Assembly (NCBI GenBank): GCA_017938205.1
Contig: JAGBCA010000051.1
Coordinates: 1-41,183 of the forward strand
Source: Clostridia bacterium
GTDB lineage: Bacteria > Bacillota > Clostridia > Oscillospirales > CAG-272
Direction of reading: 5' to 3'
DNA length: 41,183 nt
Shown in pieces: positions 1-7,312 of this stretch (positions within the stretch are counted from its first letter, which is position 1; the number at the start of each line of letters is the position of its first letter). Under the pieces are notes generated by a model, which saw only the letters and a program-made list of their open reading frames with translations, ran no database searches and was not told where the DNA came from. The position numbers and the translations under genes are program-made.

Positions 1-74
1 ATAAAAAACGAATTCAAACGAAGAAAACCGTAGGTTTTCAACCTCGATACCATTTAAATACCTATATAACAAAA

Positions 75-110
75 GTGGAGGCACTATTTCAATGTCTCCA
101 CTCGTTTTTT
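75..110 (+). terminator. Rho-independent terminator of a gene left of the window
   Basis: GTGGAG at 75-80 pairs with CTCCAC at 96-101, followed by TCGTTTTTT. It would end a plus-strand transcript entering from outside the window. The first 156 bases hold no other recognisable feature. Confidence 0.6.
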
Positions 111-156
111 ATTCGGTTATCCCTAAATGCGACAGCCCCTTCTATTATTTTAAATA

Positions 157-708
157 TTAAATCGCCTTGCCCTCGCCGTCAAAGAGCGGCAGGGGTGCAA
201 GATAGGTGATGTCCTTGCGGCCGATCGCATCGCCCTCGGCAAGAATGGCCATGCGGCCAACGATCTCACCGCCCGAGCGCGCAACGAGCTGCTCCAGGGC
301 GTGCAGGGATTCACCCGTGCTGATCACGTCATCCACGATCAGAACGCGCTTGCCCTTCATATATTCGGCATCCGCACCGTCAATATAAAGCGTCTGCTTT
401 GCGGCGGTGGTGATGGACTGCACCTCGCACTCCACAACGTCCTTCATATAGAGCTTAACGGACTTGCGTGCCAGAACGTAGCGGTTCTTTCCGCTCTCGC
501 GGCACATGGCGTGAATGAGGGGAATACCCTTGGATTCTGCCGTGATCATCACGTCGTGCGCGGGTGCTTTCGCAATCAGCGCTTTGGCGCAGCACTCGGT
601 CAGCTCCACGTCTCCGAAGAGAACGAAGGCGGCGATATTCAGATTTTCTCCGATGGGGCAAAGAGGCAGATCTCTCGTAAGACCCGCAACCTGTAATTTG
701 TATACCAT
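157..708 (-). CDS. Phosphoribosyltransferase, adenine phosphoribosyltransferase/PurR-like
   Basis: Type I phosphoribosyltransferase fold protein of 183 residues. The PRPP-binding loop is clear near residues 122-134 (VLIVDDVISTGES), preceded by a hydrophobic beta strand. An ESKGIPL segment near 58-64 resembles the E-S-R-G-I/F motif of adenine/xanthine-type PRTases. These enzymes transfer a purine base to PRPP, or act as PRPP-sensing regulators. The protein is cytosolic with no leader. The start was set at 708 because GGGAGAAAAAATC precedes that ATG; the longer reading frame to 804 adds a Cys/Lys-rich extension without a ribosome site. The base substrate cannot be decided from sequence; adenine is the best guess. 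It appears to be a single-gene unit. Confidence 0.85.
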   Translation of the reverse strand: MVYKLQVAGLTRDLPLCPIGENLNIAAFVLFGDVELTECCAKALIAKAPAHDVMITAESKGIPLIHAMCRESGKNRYVLARKSVKLYMKDVVECEVQSITTAAKQTLYIDGADAEYMKGKRVLIVDDVISTGESLHALEQLVARSGGEIVGRMAILAEGDAIGRKDITYLAPLPLFDGEGKAI

Positions 709-810
709 GATTTTTTCTCCCGTAAGGTGTTTTTTACAGAAATAGTATACAATACTTTTTGCCTTTTTGCAAGTCTTATGGAGAAAAATCTGCCAATTTT
801 TCAAAAAATC

Positions 811-1698
811 TTAAGCGTAAAAATCATGATGTCCGATCGTAAAGCGGTAGGGTCGATTGTTTGGCACCCACTGTGAGATCGCGATGCGCGGCTCTAAGAA
901 AAACAGGATCTCGGAGGAAACACTGTAGCCCTCAAGGCAGATCTTCGCTGCCGTCACGGAGACCTCGTAGGGGGCTTTATAAATGCTTCCATCCTTCACG
1001 GGGCTGAATTGCACGCCGTAGCGGCGGTCAAAGATCACGCCGTAGATCGTATTCGGATAGAGCGGAGAGCGCATACGGTTGAGCACAACGCTTCCTACGG
1101 CGATCTGGCCAAGCAGGGGCTCGCCTTGACTTTCCGCGCTGATGATGCGCGAGAGCCAATACAGAGAGTCCTTGTTATAATACCGATCGCCCGAAACGAG
1201 ATATTGCGCACCGCCTCCGATAGAAACGCTGCGTGTCTTGTCACTCCAGGAAACCGTCACACCCATAACCTTTGCCGCTATGCGCACGGGCAGATACATC
1301 CTTCCGTCGCTCATCACCACGGCGGGCGTAAGGGAATACAACGCGCGGCCGTTTGCGTAGATCACGTTGCCGCCGTCACTCACCAGCATTACGAGTCCCT
1401 CGTCCTCCACACTTGCCTGGCGGCTTACGCTATCATAACCGATATGTGCATCGGTGAGCACATCCGTAAAGGCGCGCAGAGGTATGTAGGTCGTATCGTG
1501 GATGAGGATTCCGCCGCCCGCCAGAGTTTCGCCGTTCACGGTGATGCGAACGCTCGGATAGCTGCCGACGCTTTTGTCGCGGATCGTTTTCGGGGTAAGC
1601 TCCGTCCGTTTTCCTGCGGCCAATGTGGGCAGAGCCGTCAAGGCGAGGAAAACAAGACAAAATAATAGTCCTAAAACCTTGTTTGTTGCTTTTGTCAT
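811..1698 (-). CDS. SleB/CwlJ-like cell-wall hydrolase with copper-amine-oxidase-like stalk domain
   Basis: Exported protein of 295 residues. Residues 1-27 form a signal peptide (lysines, long hydrophobic core, ending PTLA). Residues about 45-165 match the copper amine oxidase N-terminal-like repeat domain common in clostridial surface proteins (YIPLRA and YLPVRI half-repeats). Residues about 175-295 are a Hydrolase_2 (SleB/CwlJ) domain beginning WLSRIISAESQGEP, with Glu in the SAES motif as the likely catalytic acid, and a VLNRM helix. SleB/CwlJ enzymes cleave spore cortex or vegetative peptidoglycan; the stalk domain suggests wall attachment. AAAGGAG lies just upstream of the ATG at 1698. 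A leader with its own promoter and terminator precedes the gene (see 1736-1931), so expression may be controlled by attenuation. Confidence 0.88.
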   Translation of the reverse strand: MTKATNKVLGLLFCLVFLALTALPTLAAGKRTELTPKTIRDKSVGSYPSVRITVNGETLAGGGILIHDTTYIPLRAFTDVLTDAHIGYDSVSRQASVEDEGLVMLVSDGGNVIYANGRALYSLTPAVVMSDGRMYLPVRIAAKVMGVTVSWSDKTRSVSIGGGAQYLVSGDRYYNKDSLYWLSRIISAESQGEPLLGQIAVGSVVLNRMRSPLYPNTIYGVIFDRRYGVQFSPVKDGSIYKAPYEVSVTAAKICLEGYSVSSEILFFLEPRIAISQWVPNNRPYRFTIGHHDFYA

Positions 1699-1735
1699 AA
1701 ATCTCCTTTCCTTTGGATTTTTGCAGCGGCGTCCG

Positions 1736-1764
1736 AAAAAGAGAGAAAGCGATATTCGCTTTCT
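1736..1764 (-). terminator. Terminator-like hairpin in the leader of the SleB-like gene
   Basis: On the minus strand AGAAAGCGA-ATA-TCGCTTTCT is a perfect 9-bp stem followed by CTCTTTTT. It lies 37 bases upstream of the SleB-like start codon with no second promoter visible between them, so it either ends a separate RNA or acts as an attenuator. Confidence 0.65.
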
Positions 1765-1896
1765 GCTTATTACCGGAGCCAATTGCTAAGCAAGAACAAG
1801 GTGGTGCCGGGATCGTCAGATCGAACGCCTCTTCGGCGGGCGGCAAAAGGCAGTGCCGCAAAGCAGAGGGAGAAAAGATCCCCGCTTTCCGCCGAT
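1736..1896 (-). ncRNA. Putative structured leader RNA or small RNA, family unrecognised
   Basis: A predicted transcript of about 160 nt starts at A1896, 7 nt after a good -10 box, and ends at the terminator at 1736-1764. It has nested complementarity: TCGGCGG at the very 5' end pairs with CCGCCGA; inside are GGGGA/TCTCC and GCGGCA/TGCCGC stems; further on come GATC-TGAC-GATC and GCTTA/TAAGC. A TCTGCTT segment (complement of 1861-1867) can pair with AAGCAGA (complement of 1762-1768), which overlaps the 5' arm of the terminator, so a switch between two folds is possible. I compared it by eye with the ydaO (c-di-AMP), T-box, cobalamin, SAM and c-di-GMP consensus patterns and saw no match. Confidence 0.45.
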
Positions 1897-1902
1897 GAAA
1901 AA

Positions 1903-1931
1903 ATCATATCACATTCCCGCGCTCTTGGCAA
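1903..1931 (-). promoter_or_regulatory. Promoter of the leader RNA/SleB-like gene
   Basis: On the minus strand, -35 TTGCCA (1926-1931), 17-bp spacer, -10 TATGAT (1903-1908), with TGA before the -10. This is a good sigma-A-type promoter. Nothing else in 1765-2018 looks like a gene. Confidence 0.6.
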
Positions 1932-1970
1932 GGAACAATATATGGAAGAAAAGGAAGAAAACGGAAAGAG

Positions 1971-2004
1971 AAAAGGGACTGCCCGCATCGGGGCAGTCCC
2001 TTTT
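1971..2004 (-). terminator. Terminator of the APC permease gene
   Basis: AAAAGGGACTGCCC (1971-1984) pairs with GGGCAGTCCCTTTT (1991-2004): a 14-bp stem with T-runs on both strands, placed 15 bases past the permease stop. Confidence 0.85.
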
Positions 2005-2018
2005 AAGAGAGTATCTGT

Positions 2019-3449
2019 TTATGCTTCCTCGGAGGATTCTGCGGAATCCGCGATCTCAACGTTGTTCTTCTTTTTGTAGAAGATCACGCCGATACCCATA
2101 ATAACGGCAAATACGATGAGGTAGAAGAGGATGGGGAAGGCAAATTCGCCATTTGCGGCAGCCTTCTGATAGGGCGTTACGCCGTGTGCATAGAAGGCGG
2201 CAAAGATCATGAATGCCGATGCAATGGTTGAAAGGATGGGCATTACGAGGTTGCGAAGCTTGTCTTCCTTGCCGTACTTAATAGCAAACATGATAAATAC
2301 GGGGATATAGAAGGCGTAGATCGTAACGATCGGGATCTCGGAGGAATCGAAGGTGAAGAGGCCGAAGATGGAGTTCGTCAGATTTGCACCGTAGAAGTAG
2401 AAGAGCCAAGCGCCGCAAACCAGAAGACCGATCCAAGCGGAGTTGGAGGGCATATTGGTGGTGGGGCTGACCTCTGCCATCGTAACGGGGCGGGGACCCT
2501 GATGACGAACGCCCATTGCGTACATACCGCGGGAGCATCCAACGGCCAGGCCGTTTAAGGTACCAAGGCAGGAAATAACAACGAAGAGGTTAAGGAATAC
2601 GGCACCGCCTTTTCCAAACAGACCCTGGAAGCCAACGGTTGCACCCTTGTCCATCAGATCGCCAACGGGAGCGGCACCGGCAAGACCGATGAAGTAGAGA
2701 ACGTAGATAGCAACGATAACGATACCGCCGAGAAGCAGTGCCAAGGGAAGGTTGCGCTTTGCGTTCTTCAGCTCGGCGTTGATCGAGGTAGCAACGATCC
2801 AGCCCTCGTATGCGAATACGGTTGCGATGATGGCTGCGAAGAGACCGCCGCCCTGTGCATCGCTTGCAACGGCACCCGTGAAGGCGTTTACCGTGTTTCC
2901 GTTGATCAAGCCTGCGACCGTACCAACGATGGCAACGAGTCCCAGGGGGATCAGCTTGATCACGGTGGTGGTAACCTGGAACTTACCTGCGATCTTCGGA
3001 GCCAGTGCGTTCATTGCGAATACGGCACACAGGTAGAAGCAGGCAAGAGCGATACAAAGGCCGCTTGCGATCAGATCGTCATTGCCCGTGAAGAGCACCA
3101 GCGTGTAACGCGCGGATACCCAAGCGAGAACGCTCGTCATACCGGGGTAGTAGATCGTGATCATAAACCAGGAAAGGAAGTAAGCGTATCCCTTGCCGCA
3201 GGTTGCCTCTGCATAGTCAACCACGCCGTTGACCTTCTGGAACTTCATAGCGAAGCCCGCAAAGGTGATCGCGCAGATGATCATGATCGCGCCGCCGATG
3301 ATCCAGGCAAGAATGCCCGTACCAAGGTTGCCGTTCGTTGCGTTCAGGATGTTCTGACCCTTGAAGAACACGCCCGAGCCGATAACGATACCGATAACCA
3401 TGGCAATGGCGGTAAACAGACCGTACTTTTGTGTAAGTTTGTTTTCCAT
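2019..3449 (-). CDS. APC-family amino acid permease
   Basis: Integral membrane transporter of 476 residues with about 12-13 hydrophobic helices. The N-terminus has the family signature around residues 18-28 (IGIVIGSGVFF), the unwound first helix that binds the substrate carboxylate in APC transporters. The length fits the amino acid-polyamine-organocation family, closest in style to SteT-like exchangers and other single-component permeases. The C-terminal tail is short and acidic. AGGAGAAAAAC precedes the ATG. It is transcribed alone from a promoter at 3497-3526 and ends at a strong hairpin. Substrate cannot be assigned. Confidence 0.9.
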   Translation of the reverse strand: MENKLTQKYGLFTAIAMVIGIVIGSGVFFKGQNILNATNGNLGTGILAWIIGGAIMIICAITFAGFAMKFQKVNGVVDYAEATCGKGYAYFLSWFMITIYYPGMTSVLAWVSARYTLVLFTGNDDLIASGLCIALACFYLCAVFAMNALAPKIAGKFQVTTTVIKLIPLGLVAIVGTVAGLINGNTVNAFTGAVASDAQGGGLFAAIIATVFAYEGWIVATSINAELKNAKRNLPLALLLGGIVIVAIYVLYFIGLAGAAPVGDLMDKGATVGFQGLFGKGGAVFLNLFVVISCLGTLNGLAVGCSRGMYAMGVRHQGPRPVTMAEVSPTTNMPSNSAWIGLLVCGAWLFYFYGANLTNSIFGLFTFDSSEIPIVTIYAFYIPVFIMFAIKYGKEDKLRNLVMPILSTIASAFMIFAAFYAHGVTPYQKAAANGEFAFPILFYLIVFAVIMGIGVIFYKKKNNVEIADSAESSEEA

Positions 3450-3496
3450 TGTTTTTCTCCTAAAATTTATTAAAAATATTCTCTCGGAATAAAGAG

Positions 3497-3526
3497 ATCA
3501 AAGGAAGGGAAGGGGTGTTTTGTCAA
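3497..3526 (-). promoter_or_regulatory. Candidate promoter of the APC permease, with upstream palindrome
   Basis: Minus strand TTGACA (3521-3526), 18-bp spacer, TTTGAT (3497-3502, four of six consensus bases). Eight bases upstream of the -35 lies the odd palindrome ACGAAAATTTCGT (3534-3546), a possible operator. Confidence 0.45.
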
Positions 3527-3611
3527 AAAAATAACGAAAATTTCGTCATATTCGCTGAATAAATAAGAAACATATTATTCATATAAGTGAAAAATGAGAA
3601 GAGGAAAGATG

Positions 3612-3648
3612 CAAAATAAACAAAATAGGCACCGTCGAAGGTGCCTAT
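3612..3648 (-). terminator. Terminator of tRNA-Glu
   Basis: ATAGGCACC (3625-3633) pairs with GGTGCCTAT (3640-3648). The minus-strand transcript continues into TTTTGTTTATTTT. Confidence 0.8.
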
Positions 3649-3653
3649 AATAT

Positions 3654-3728
3654 TGGTGACTCGTACGGGAATCGAACCCATGTTTCAGCCTTGAGAGGGC
3701 CGTGTCTTAGCCGCTTGACCAACGAGCC
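3654..3728 (-). tRNA. tRNA-Glu (anticodon CTC)
   Basis: Minus-strand cloverleaf: acceptor GGCTCGT/ACGAGTC, D-arm with GGTCAAGCGGCTAAG, anticodon stem CGGCC/GGCTG closing the loop CTCTCAA (anticodon CTC, decoding GAG), and T-arm GGGTTCGATTCCC. The CCA end is encoded at 3654-3656. It has its own promoter and terminator. Confidence 0.95.
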
Positions 3729-3747
3729 AAATTTGCTTTGCCCGATT

Positions 3748-3776
3748 ATTGTATCACAGGTTTTTCGTTTTGTCAA
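3748..3776 (-). promoter_or_regulatory. Promoter of tRNA-Glu
   Basis: Minus strand TTGACA (3771-3776), 17-bp spacer ending TGTGA, TACAAT (3748-3753). Consensus -35 and an extended -10 (TGA before TACAAT), as expected for a strong stable-RNA promoter. Confidence 0.8.
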
Positions 3777-3815
3777 GCCCTTTTGAAAATATTTTGGCGA
3801 TTTTTTTGAAATTTA

Positions 3816-3844
3816 TTGATTTTCCCCTTGGAAAATGATACAAT
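3816..3844 (+). promoter_or_regulatory. Promoter and inverted-repeat operator of the AraC gene at 3899
   Basis: TTGATT (3816-3821), 17-bp spacer, TACAAT (3839-3844) with TGA before the -10. The spacer is nearly filled by a perfect 7-bp inverted repeat, ATTTTCC-cctt-GGAAAAT (3819-3836), well placed for repression or autoregulation. Confidence 0.65.
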
Positions 3845-3898
3845 GGAAGGGAAATAATGGAAAACGCTTTATTGATTATGATATGAGGAGAAGTGACG

Positions 3899-4666
3899 AT
3901 GGATCTGAATGCTTTGAACCCTGAGGTACGTGCCGTACTGCTTTTGGATAAAGGAATTTCGCAAACGCAAAGCAGCTTTCCCGAGGCGAGAGCCGTTTTC
4001 GTGCTTTCGGGGGATCTTGCGATCGACTGCGCAGGCGAAGTCACGCATATGCGCCCCGGTGCGTTTTGCTATCTGCCGCCCTTCTGCACATTTGCCGCAA
4101 AGAGCAAGCACGTGCGTGCCGTGGTGATCCGCTTTCTTCCTATATACGGTATAGAACCAACCGCATCGGAGGAGCAGGCGCTTTTCGTTGAGGATATGGC
4201 GGGGGAGAGGGAGACCTTTCTCCGTATGTGCGACATCTATAATTCCTCGGCAAGCGATGCGCAAGCGCGGCTTTCCGCGATGCTCAAGCTCCTTTTGCTC
4301 GGCGCGCTTGTCACCGAGGGGGAAAACGCTTTGCCTGTCGCCATGGCCGCCAACCTCGATTCCTATATCCGCGAGAATATGGCAGACGAGATCTCCAATA
4401 CCGAGCTTGGTGCCGTGTTCGGCTATCATCCCTTCTACGTGAGCCAGATGCTCAAAAAGAAGCTCGGCATCACCTTAAAGCAGTACGTGATCGCCTATCG
4501 CCTTCGCACGGCCTGCGCGCTTCTTGCTACAACGGAGAAAACAACGGCCGAGATCGCAGAGCAAACCGGTTTTACAGATGCTTCCTATTTTACCAAAAGC
4601 TTCAAGGCATCGTTTGGTAAAACGCCGAAGGAATATCGCAACGAAAACAAGATAGATACTCTTTAA
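3899..4666 (+). CDS. AraC-family transcriptional regulator
   Basis: Regulator of 255 residues. The N-terminal half is a cupin-type ligand-binding domain (LSGDLAIDCAGEVTHMRPGAFCYLPPF, quoted in pieces: LSGDLAIDCAGE and MRPGAFCYLPP). Residues about 155-250 hold the two helix-turn-helix motifs of the AraC domain, ending with the family signature AEIAEQTGFTDASYFTKSFK and GKTPKEYR. A GTG six bases upstream is in frame, but GAGGAG at 3885-3890 is only 2 bases from it and 8 bases from the ATG, so ATG 3899 is preferred. It sits upstream of rlmD in the same direction with no paired enzyme operon, unlike the other four AraC genes in this window, so its target is unclear. Confidence 0.9.
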   Translation: MDLNALNPEVRAVLLLDKGISQTQSSFPEARAVFVLSGDLAIDCAGEVTHMRPGAFCYLPPFCTFAAKSKHVRAVVIRFLPIYGIEPTASEEQALFVEDMAGERETFLRMCDIYNSSASDAQARLSAMLKLLLLGALVTEGENALPVAMAANLDSYIRENMADEISNTELGAVFGYHPFYVSQMLKKKLGITLKQYVIAYRLRTACALLATTEKTTAEIAEQTGFTDASYFTKSFKASFGKTPKEYRNENKIDTL

Positions 4667-4700
4667 TTGAAAACAAATATTTGCATTTTAGGAACTTTTT

Positions 4701-6077
4701 ATGAAAAAGAATGATATTGTACGCCTCGAGATCGAGGACCTGAACAATCTTGGATTCGGCGTTGCACGGATAGACGGAAAGGCTGTTTTTGTTTCCGGCG
4801 CGGTCACGGGAGATACCGTGGAGGCACAGCTCATTAAGGTGAACGCCTCGTATGCCGTTGCCATCGTGAAAAAACTGCTCGTCCGCTCTTCGCTGCGTAC
4901 GGAGGGGCGCTGCCCCTATCCTGCCTGCACGGCTTGCGCATATAAGAATATTGAATACGCCCATGAGCTGAAAACTAAGCAGGGTAACGTGCGTGCCTCC
5001 TTCCGCAAGGCGGGACTTTCGGAGATCGAGGTGTTGCCCGTTTTGTCCACGGGGCAGACCTGCGGCTATCGCAACAAGGCGCAGTATCCGATCGGCAAGG
5101 ATGCAAAGGGGAATTATGTTTTCGGCTTTTATGCGCCGAAGAGCCATACCGTCAAGGAAGCGGCCGCCTGCCCCCTCCAACCGAAGATCTTTGCAGAGAT
5201 TTTAGAGCTTTTGCGCGTGTTTTTTAAGGAAAACGATCTTTCCGTGTATGACGAAAAAACCGGAAAAGGGCTGCTTCGTCACATATATCTTCGCCGCGCC
5301 GAGAAAAACGGCGAGGTGCTTTTAACGCTCGTGATCAACGGCAGCGGCCTGCCCTGCGAGGAAGCGCTCGTTTCGCGCGTATGCGCGGCGTTTCCTTCCG
5401 TGGTCGGCATTCTTATCAACGAAAACCGCGAGGATACCAACGTGATCCTCTCGGATACCTACCGCACGCTTTGGGGGCAGAATTATATGACGGACGAGCT
5501 CTCGGGCGTAACGCTGAGGATCGCGCCCTCTGCTTTTTATCAGGTCAATCACGATGGCGCAGAGCTTCTGTACGGCGAGGCGAAAGCGCTTGCAGGCCTT
5601 AGAAAGACGGATCTTCTTCTTGATCTCTATTGCGGCACGGGCGCGATCGGCCTCTCCATGGCAAAGGACGTGCGCGAGGTGATCGGCATCGAGATCGTTG
5701 CCGATGCGATCGAATGTGCAAAGCAAAACGCAGCCCTTTCGGGCATCGAAAACGCCTCCTTCTTCGTCGGCGATGCCGCCGATGCGGAAAAGATCCTCGA
5801 AAATGCGGAAAAAGCACGCGGCGAGGCGATCCGCCCGGACGTGATCGTTCTCGATCCCCCGCGCAAGGGCTGCGACGCAAAGCTCCTTTCCTTCGTTGCC
5901 TCTCTTTCCCCGCGCACGATCGTCTACGTTTCCTGTGGCCCCGATACGCTTGCGCGCGACGTCGCGATCCTCGCTCCGCTCGGCTACACAACCGATAAAG
6001 TGCAGCCCGTGGATATGTTCCCGGGGACCGGGCATGTCGAGTCCGTCGTGTGTCTCACACGAGGACTCGACAACTAA
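4701..6077 (+). CDS. rlmD: 23S rRNA (uracil-5-)-methyltransferase, RlmD/RumA family
   Basis: SAM-dependent RNA m5U methyltransferase of 458 residues. Residues 1-60 form a TRAM RNA-binding domain. An iron-sulfur cluster is indicated by Cys71, Cys76, Cys79 (CPYPACTAC) and Cys157. The SAM loop reads DLYCGTGAIGLSMA, followed by the catalytic-domain motifs DPPRKGC and YVSCGPDTLARD, the latter holding the nucleophilic Cys. Members methylate U1939 and/or U747 of 23S rRNA; which position applies here is not visible (Gram-positive RlmCD does both). The extreme 3' end of the gene forms a 16-bp imperfect hairpin (6036-6071) and runs straight into the palindrome array. Confidence 0.93.
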   Translation: MKKNDIVRLEIEDLNNLGFGVARIDGKAVFVSGAVTGDTVEAQLIKVNASYAVAIVKKLLVRSSLRTEGRCPYPACTACAYKNIEYAHELKTKQGNVRASFRKAGLSEIEVLPVLSTGQTCGYRNKAQYPIGKDAKGNYVFGFYAPKSHTVKEAAACPLQPKIFAEILELLRVFFKENDLSVYDEKTGKGLLRHIYLRRAEKNGEVLLTLVINGSGLPCEEALVSRVCAAFPSVVGILINENREDTNVILSDTYRTLWGQNYMTDELSGVTLRIAPSAFYQVNHDGAELLYGEAKALAGLRKTDLLLDLYCGTGAIGLSMAKDVREVIGIEIVADAIECAKQNAALSGIENASFFVGDAADAEKILENAEKARGEAIRPDVIVLDPPRKGCDAKLLSFVASLSPRTIVYVSCGPDTLARDVAILAPLGYTTDKVQPVDMFPGTGHVESVVCLTRGLDN

Positions 6078-6320
6078 GTTCGCCTGCGGCGAGTGAAGTT
6101 GCAAGCAGTGAAGTTTCGGCTACCGCCGAAGTGAAGTTTGCGCCACGAGTGGCGCAAGTGAATAGTAGTTTAGGGCGAACTTAACTTCACTTTGCGAGTG
6201 AAGCGAGCAAAACTTCACTGTGAGGAAATTTGCAGAGCAAATTGACGAACAACTTCACTACGAGCGTTAGCGAGTAACTTCACCTTATCAGGCTTCACTT
6301 TTGCAAAGCAAAAACTTCAC
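6036..6320. repeat. Array of short palindromes separated by GTGAAGT / ACTTCAC spacers
   Basis: Left half: palindromes TGCaaGCA (6100-6107), TTCGGC-tacc-GCCGAA (6115-6130) and TTGCGCCAC-ga-GTGGCGCAA (6138-6157), separated by GTGAAGT at 6093, 6108 and 6131. Right half: palindromes such as AATTTGC-aga-GCAAATT (6227-6243) and TTTTGC-aaa-GCAAAA (6299-6313), separated by the reverse complement ACTTCAC at 6184, 6212, 6252, 6277 and 6314. An outer arm AAGTTCGCC (6076-6084) pairs with GGCGAACTT (6174-6182). The spacers change orientation near 6160-6183, so the whole could fold into a branched cruciform. A hairpin in the rlmD 3' end (6036-6071) adjoins it. Confidence 0.85.
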
Positions 6321-6328
6321 CAATAATC

Positions 6329-6502
6329 CCAAAGGAATTTCATATTGCTCTTAAGGAATGCGAGGAAACAGAGTGGTGGATTGAAATGCTTGGCGGTTCA
6401 AATGCGATAAGCGAATCAATTGAAAAAGCGCTTTTGCAGGAATGCGGAGCTATTCGCCGTATGCTTGTTAAATCTATCACCACCGCAAAGGAAAACAGTT
6501 GA
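6329..6502 (+). pseudogene. 3' remnant of a four-helix-bundle (S23/Avd-like) protein gene
   Basis: The frame from 6329 to the TGA at 6500-6502 encodes about 57 residues beginning PKEFHIALKECEETEWWIEM and ending TTAKENS. This resembles the C-terminal half of the four-helix-bundle family (23S intervening-sequence S23 proteins, Avd of diversity-generating retroelements), where a F-x-x-K-x-x-IALKE-x-x-E-x-x-YWL pattern is typical. No start codon with a ribosome site is present and the 5' half is missing; the palindrome array occupies the place where it should be. A perfect 8-bp hairpin CTTTCGAG/CTCGAAAG (6515-6535) follows the stop. Confidence 0.7.
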
Positions 6503-6582
6503 GGACAAATGTTGCTTTCGAGCAAAACTCGAAAGTGCATTTTACAGCGGTTTAGTATAACATATCGAAAGGAGCAGCCTTG

Positions 6583-7071
6583 ATGAAAGTCAAAATGAAA
6601 ATCAAATATCGAAAGCTTTGGCTATTTATGATTGGTGTTGCATTTTTGTTGACATTGCTCGTTTTAATGGCAGTAGCTTTTATTACTGAAGATCATAATT
6701 ATGCTTTGGCGATTTTATGTTTACTGCTTGGTGTTGTAATTCTTGTCGCTACTTATTTCCGTTTTAATTATGGAATAACGATTACTGAAAAACGTGTAGT
6801 AGCCATCGAGCAAGCAAGAATTAAAATACTGCGATATGACGATGTAAGCAGTATTGTTGTGAAATTTACTGACGAAAGTGTTGTTGCTTACATAAGAATG
6901 AAAAATCAGAAGGAATATACTTTTGTTTGGGACAGTATATTCTTGGGAACAAACGTTTTTCTGCCATCTCACAACAAAATTAAACTATATGATGAATGGG
7001 TGGAGAAAAGCATCGCGAATCTATCCAATTGCCCTAAGGTAAAAATTCAAAACTTTTATAGCACAGAATAA
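6583..7071 (+). CDS. Small membrane protein with two N-terminal helices and a PH-like domain
   Basis: Protein of 162 residues. After a basic N-terminus (KVKMKIKYRK) there are two transmembrane segments, about residues 11-35 and 42-60. A soluble beta-rich region follows (YGITITEKRVVAIE, then VSSIVVKFTDESVVAYIRMK), like the bacterial PH-domain membrane proteins. It is distinctly more AT-rich than its neighbours, as is the adjoining repeat region, hinting at acquisition. AAAGGAG is 8 bases from ATG 6583; the frame also opens at a TTG three bases earlier. Function unknown. Confidence 0.7.
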   Translation: MKVKMKIKYRKLWLFMIGVAFLLTLLVLMAVAFITEDHNYALAILCLLLGVVILVATYFRFNYGITITEKRVVAIEQARIKILRYDDVSSIVVKFTDESVVAYIRMKNQKEYTFVWDSIFLGTNVFLPSHNKIKLYDEWVEKSIANLSNCPKVKIQNFYSTE

Positions 7072-7312
7072 AATATACCTTTTGGCTTTACAACCCCCGT
7101 TTTTCGACCATTTTGAGACCTTTTGGAGTCTTGAGGCACGTTGAGTTGGTCGTTTGTCTTTCGCGCCATAGATAAAGGTTAGCCTTATGCTCAAAACCAT
7201 CCCCGCCGTGTCATCGATTGCAAGCGTTATGGGCTTTGAATGTGAAAAAGAAGGGGAAGGAAAAGCGATCGGCTGAATTTCTCTATTCCCGAAAATAAAA
7301 AGGAGACAAACC
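7072..7312. other. Intergenic region without a recognisable gene
   Basis: About 240 bases. No convincing reading frame on either strand. It contains a near-inverted pair (GAGACC...GGAGTCT) around 7121-7140 and an AAGGAAAAG-rich stretch before the next gene. It could be the decayed edge of the insertion that brought the repeat array and the membrane gene, but I have no direct proof. Confidence 0.4.

Noticed and set aside
1736-1896. ydaO (c-di-AMP) riboswitch
   Set aside because: The position before a wall hydrolase fits and an AAAGCGGGGA segment is reminiscent, but the conserved GGGTGAA and the 3' TAACCTCGTA-type core are absent.
1770-1988. 72-residue minus-strand reading frame across the leader region
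   Set aside because: It spans the promoter of the leader RNA, has no ribosome site and a low-complexity product; the RNA interpretation explains the sequence better.
3893-3898. GTG start for the first AraC gene
   Set aside because: Only 2 bases from the GAGGAG site; the ATG 6 bases later has proper spacing.
6093-6320. CRISPR array
   Set aside because: The repeated unit is only 7 bases, reverses orientation mid-way, and the intervening segments are palindromes rather than unique spacers; no cas genes.
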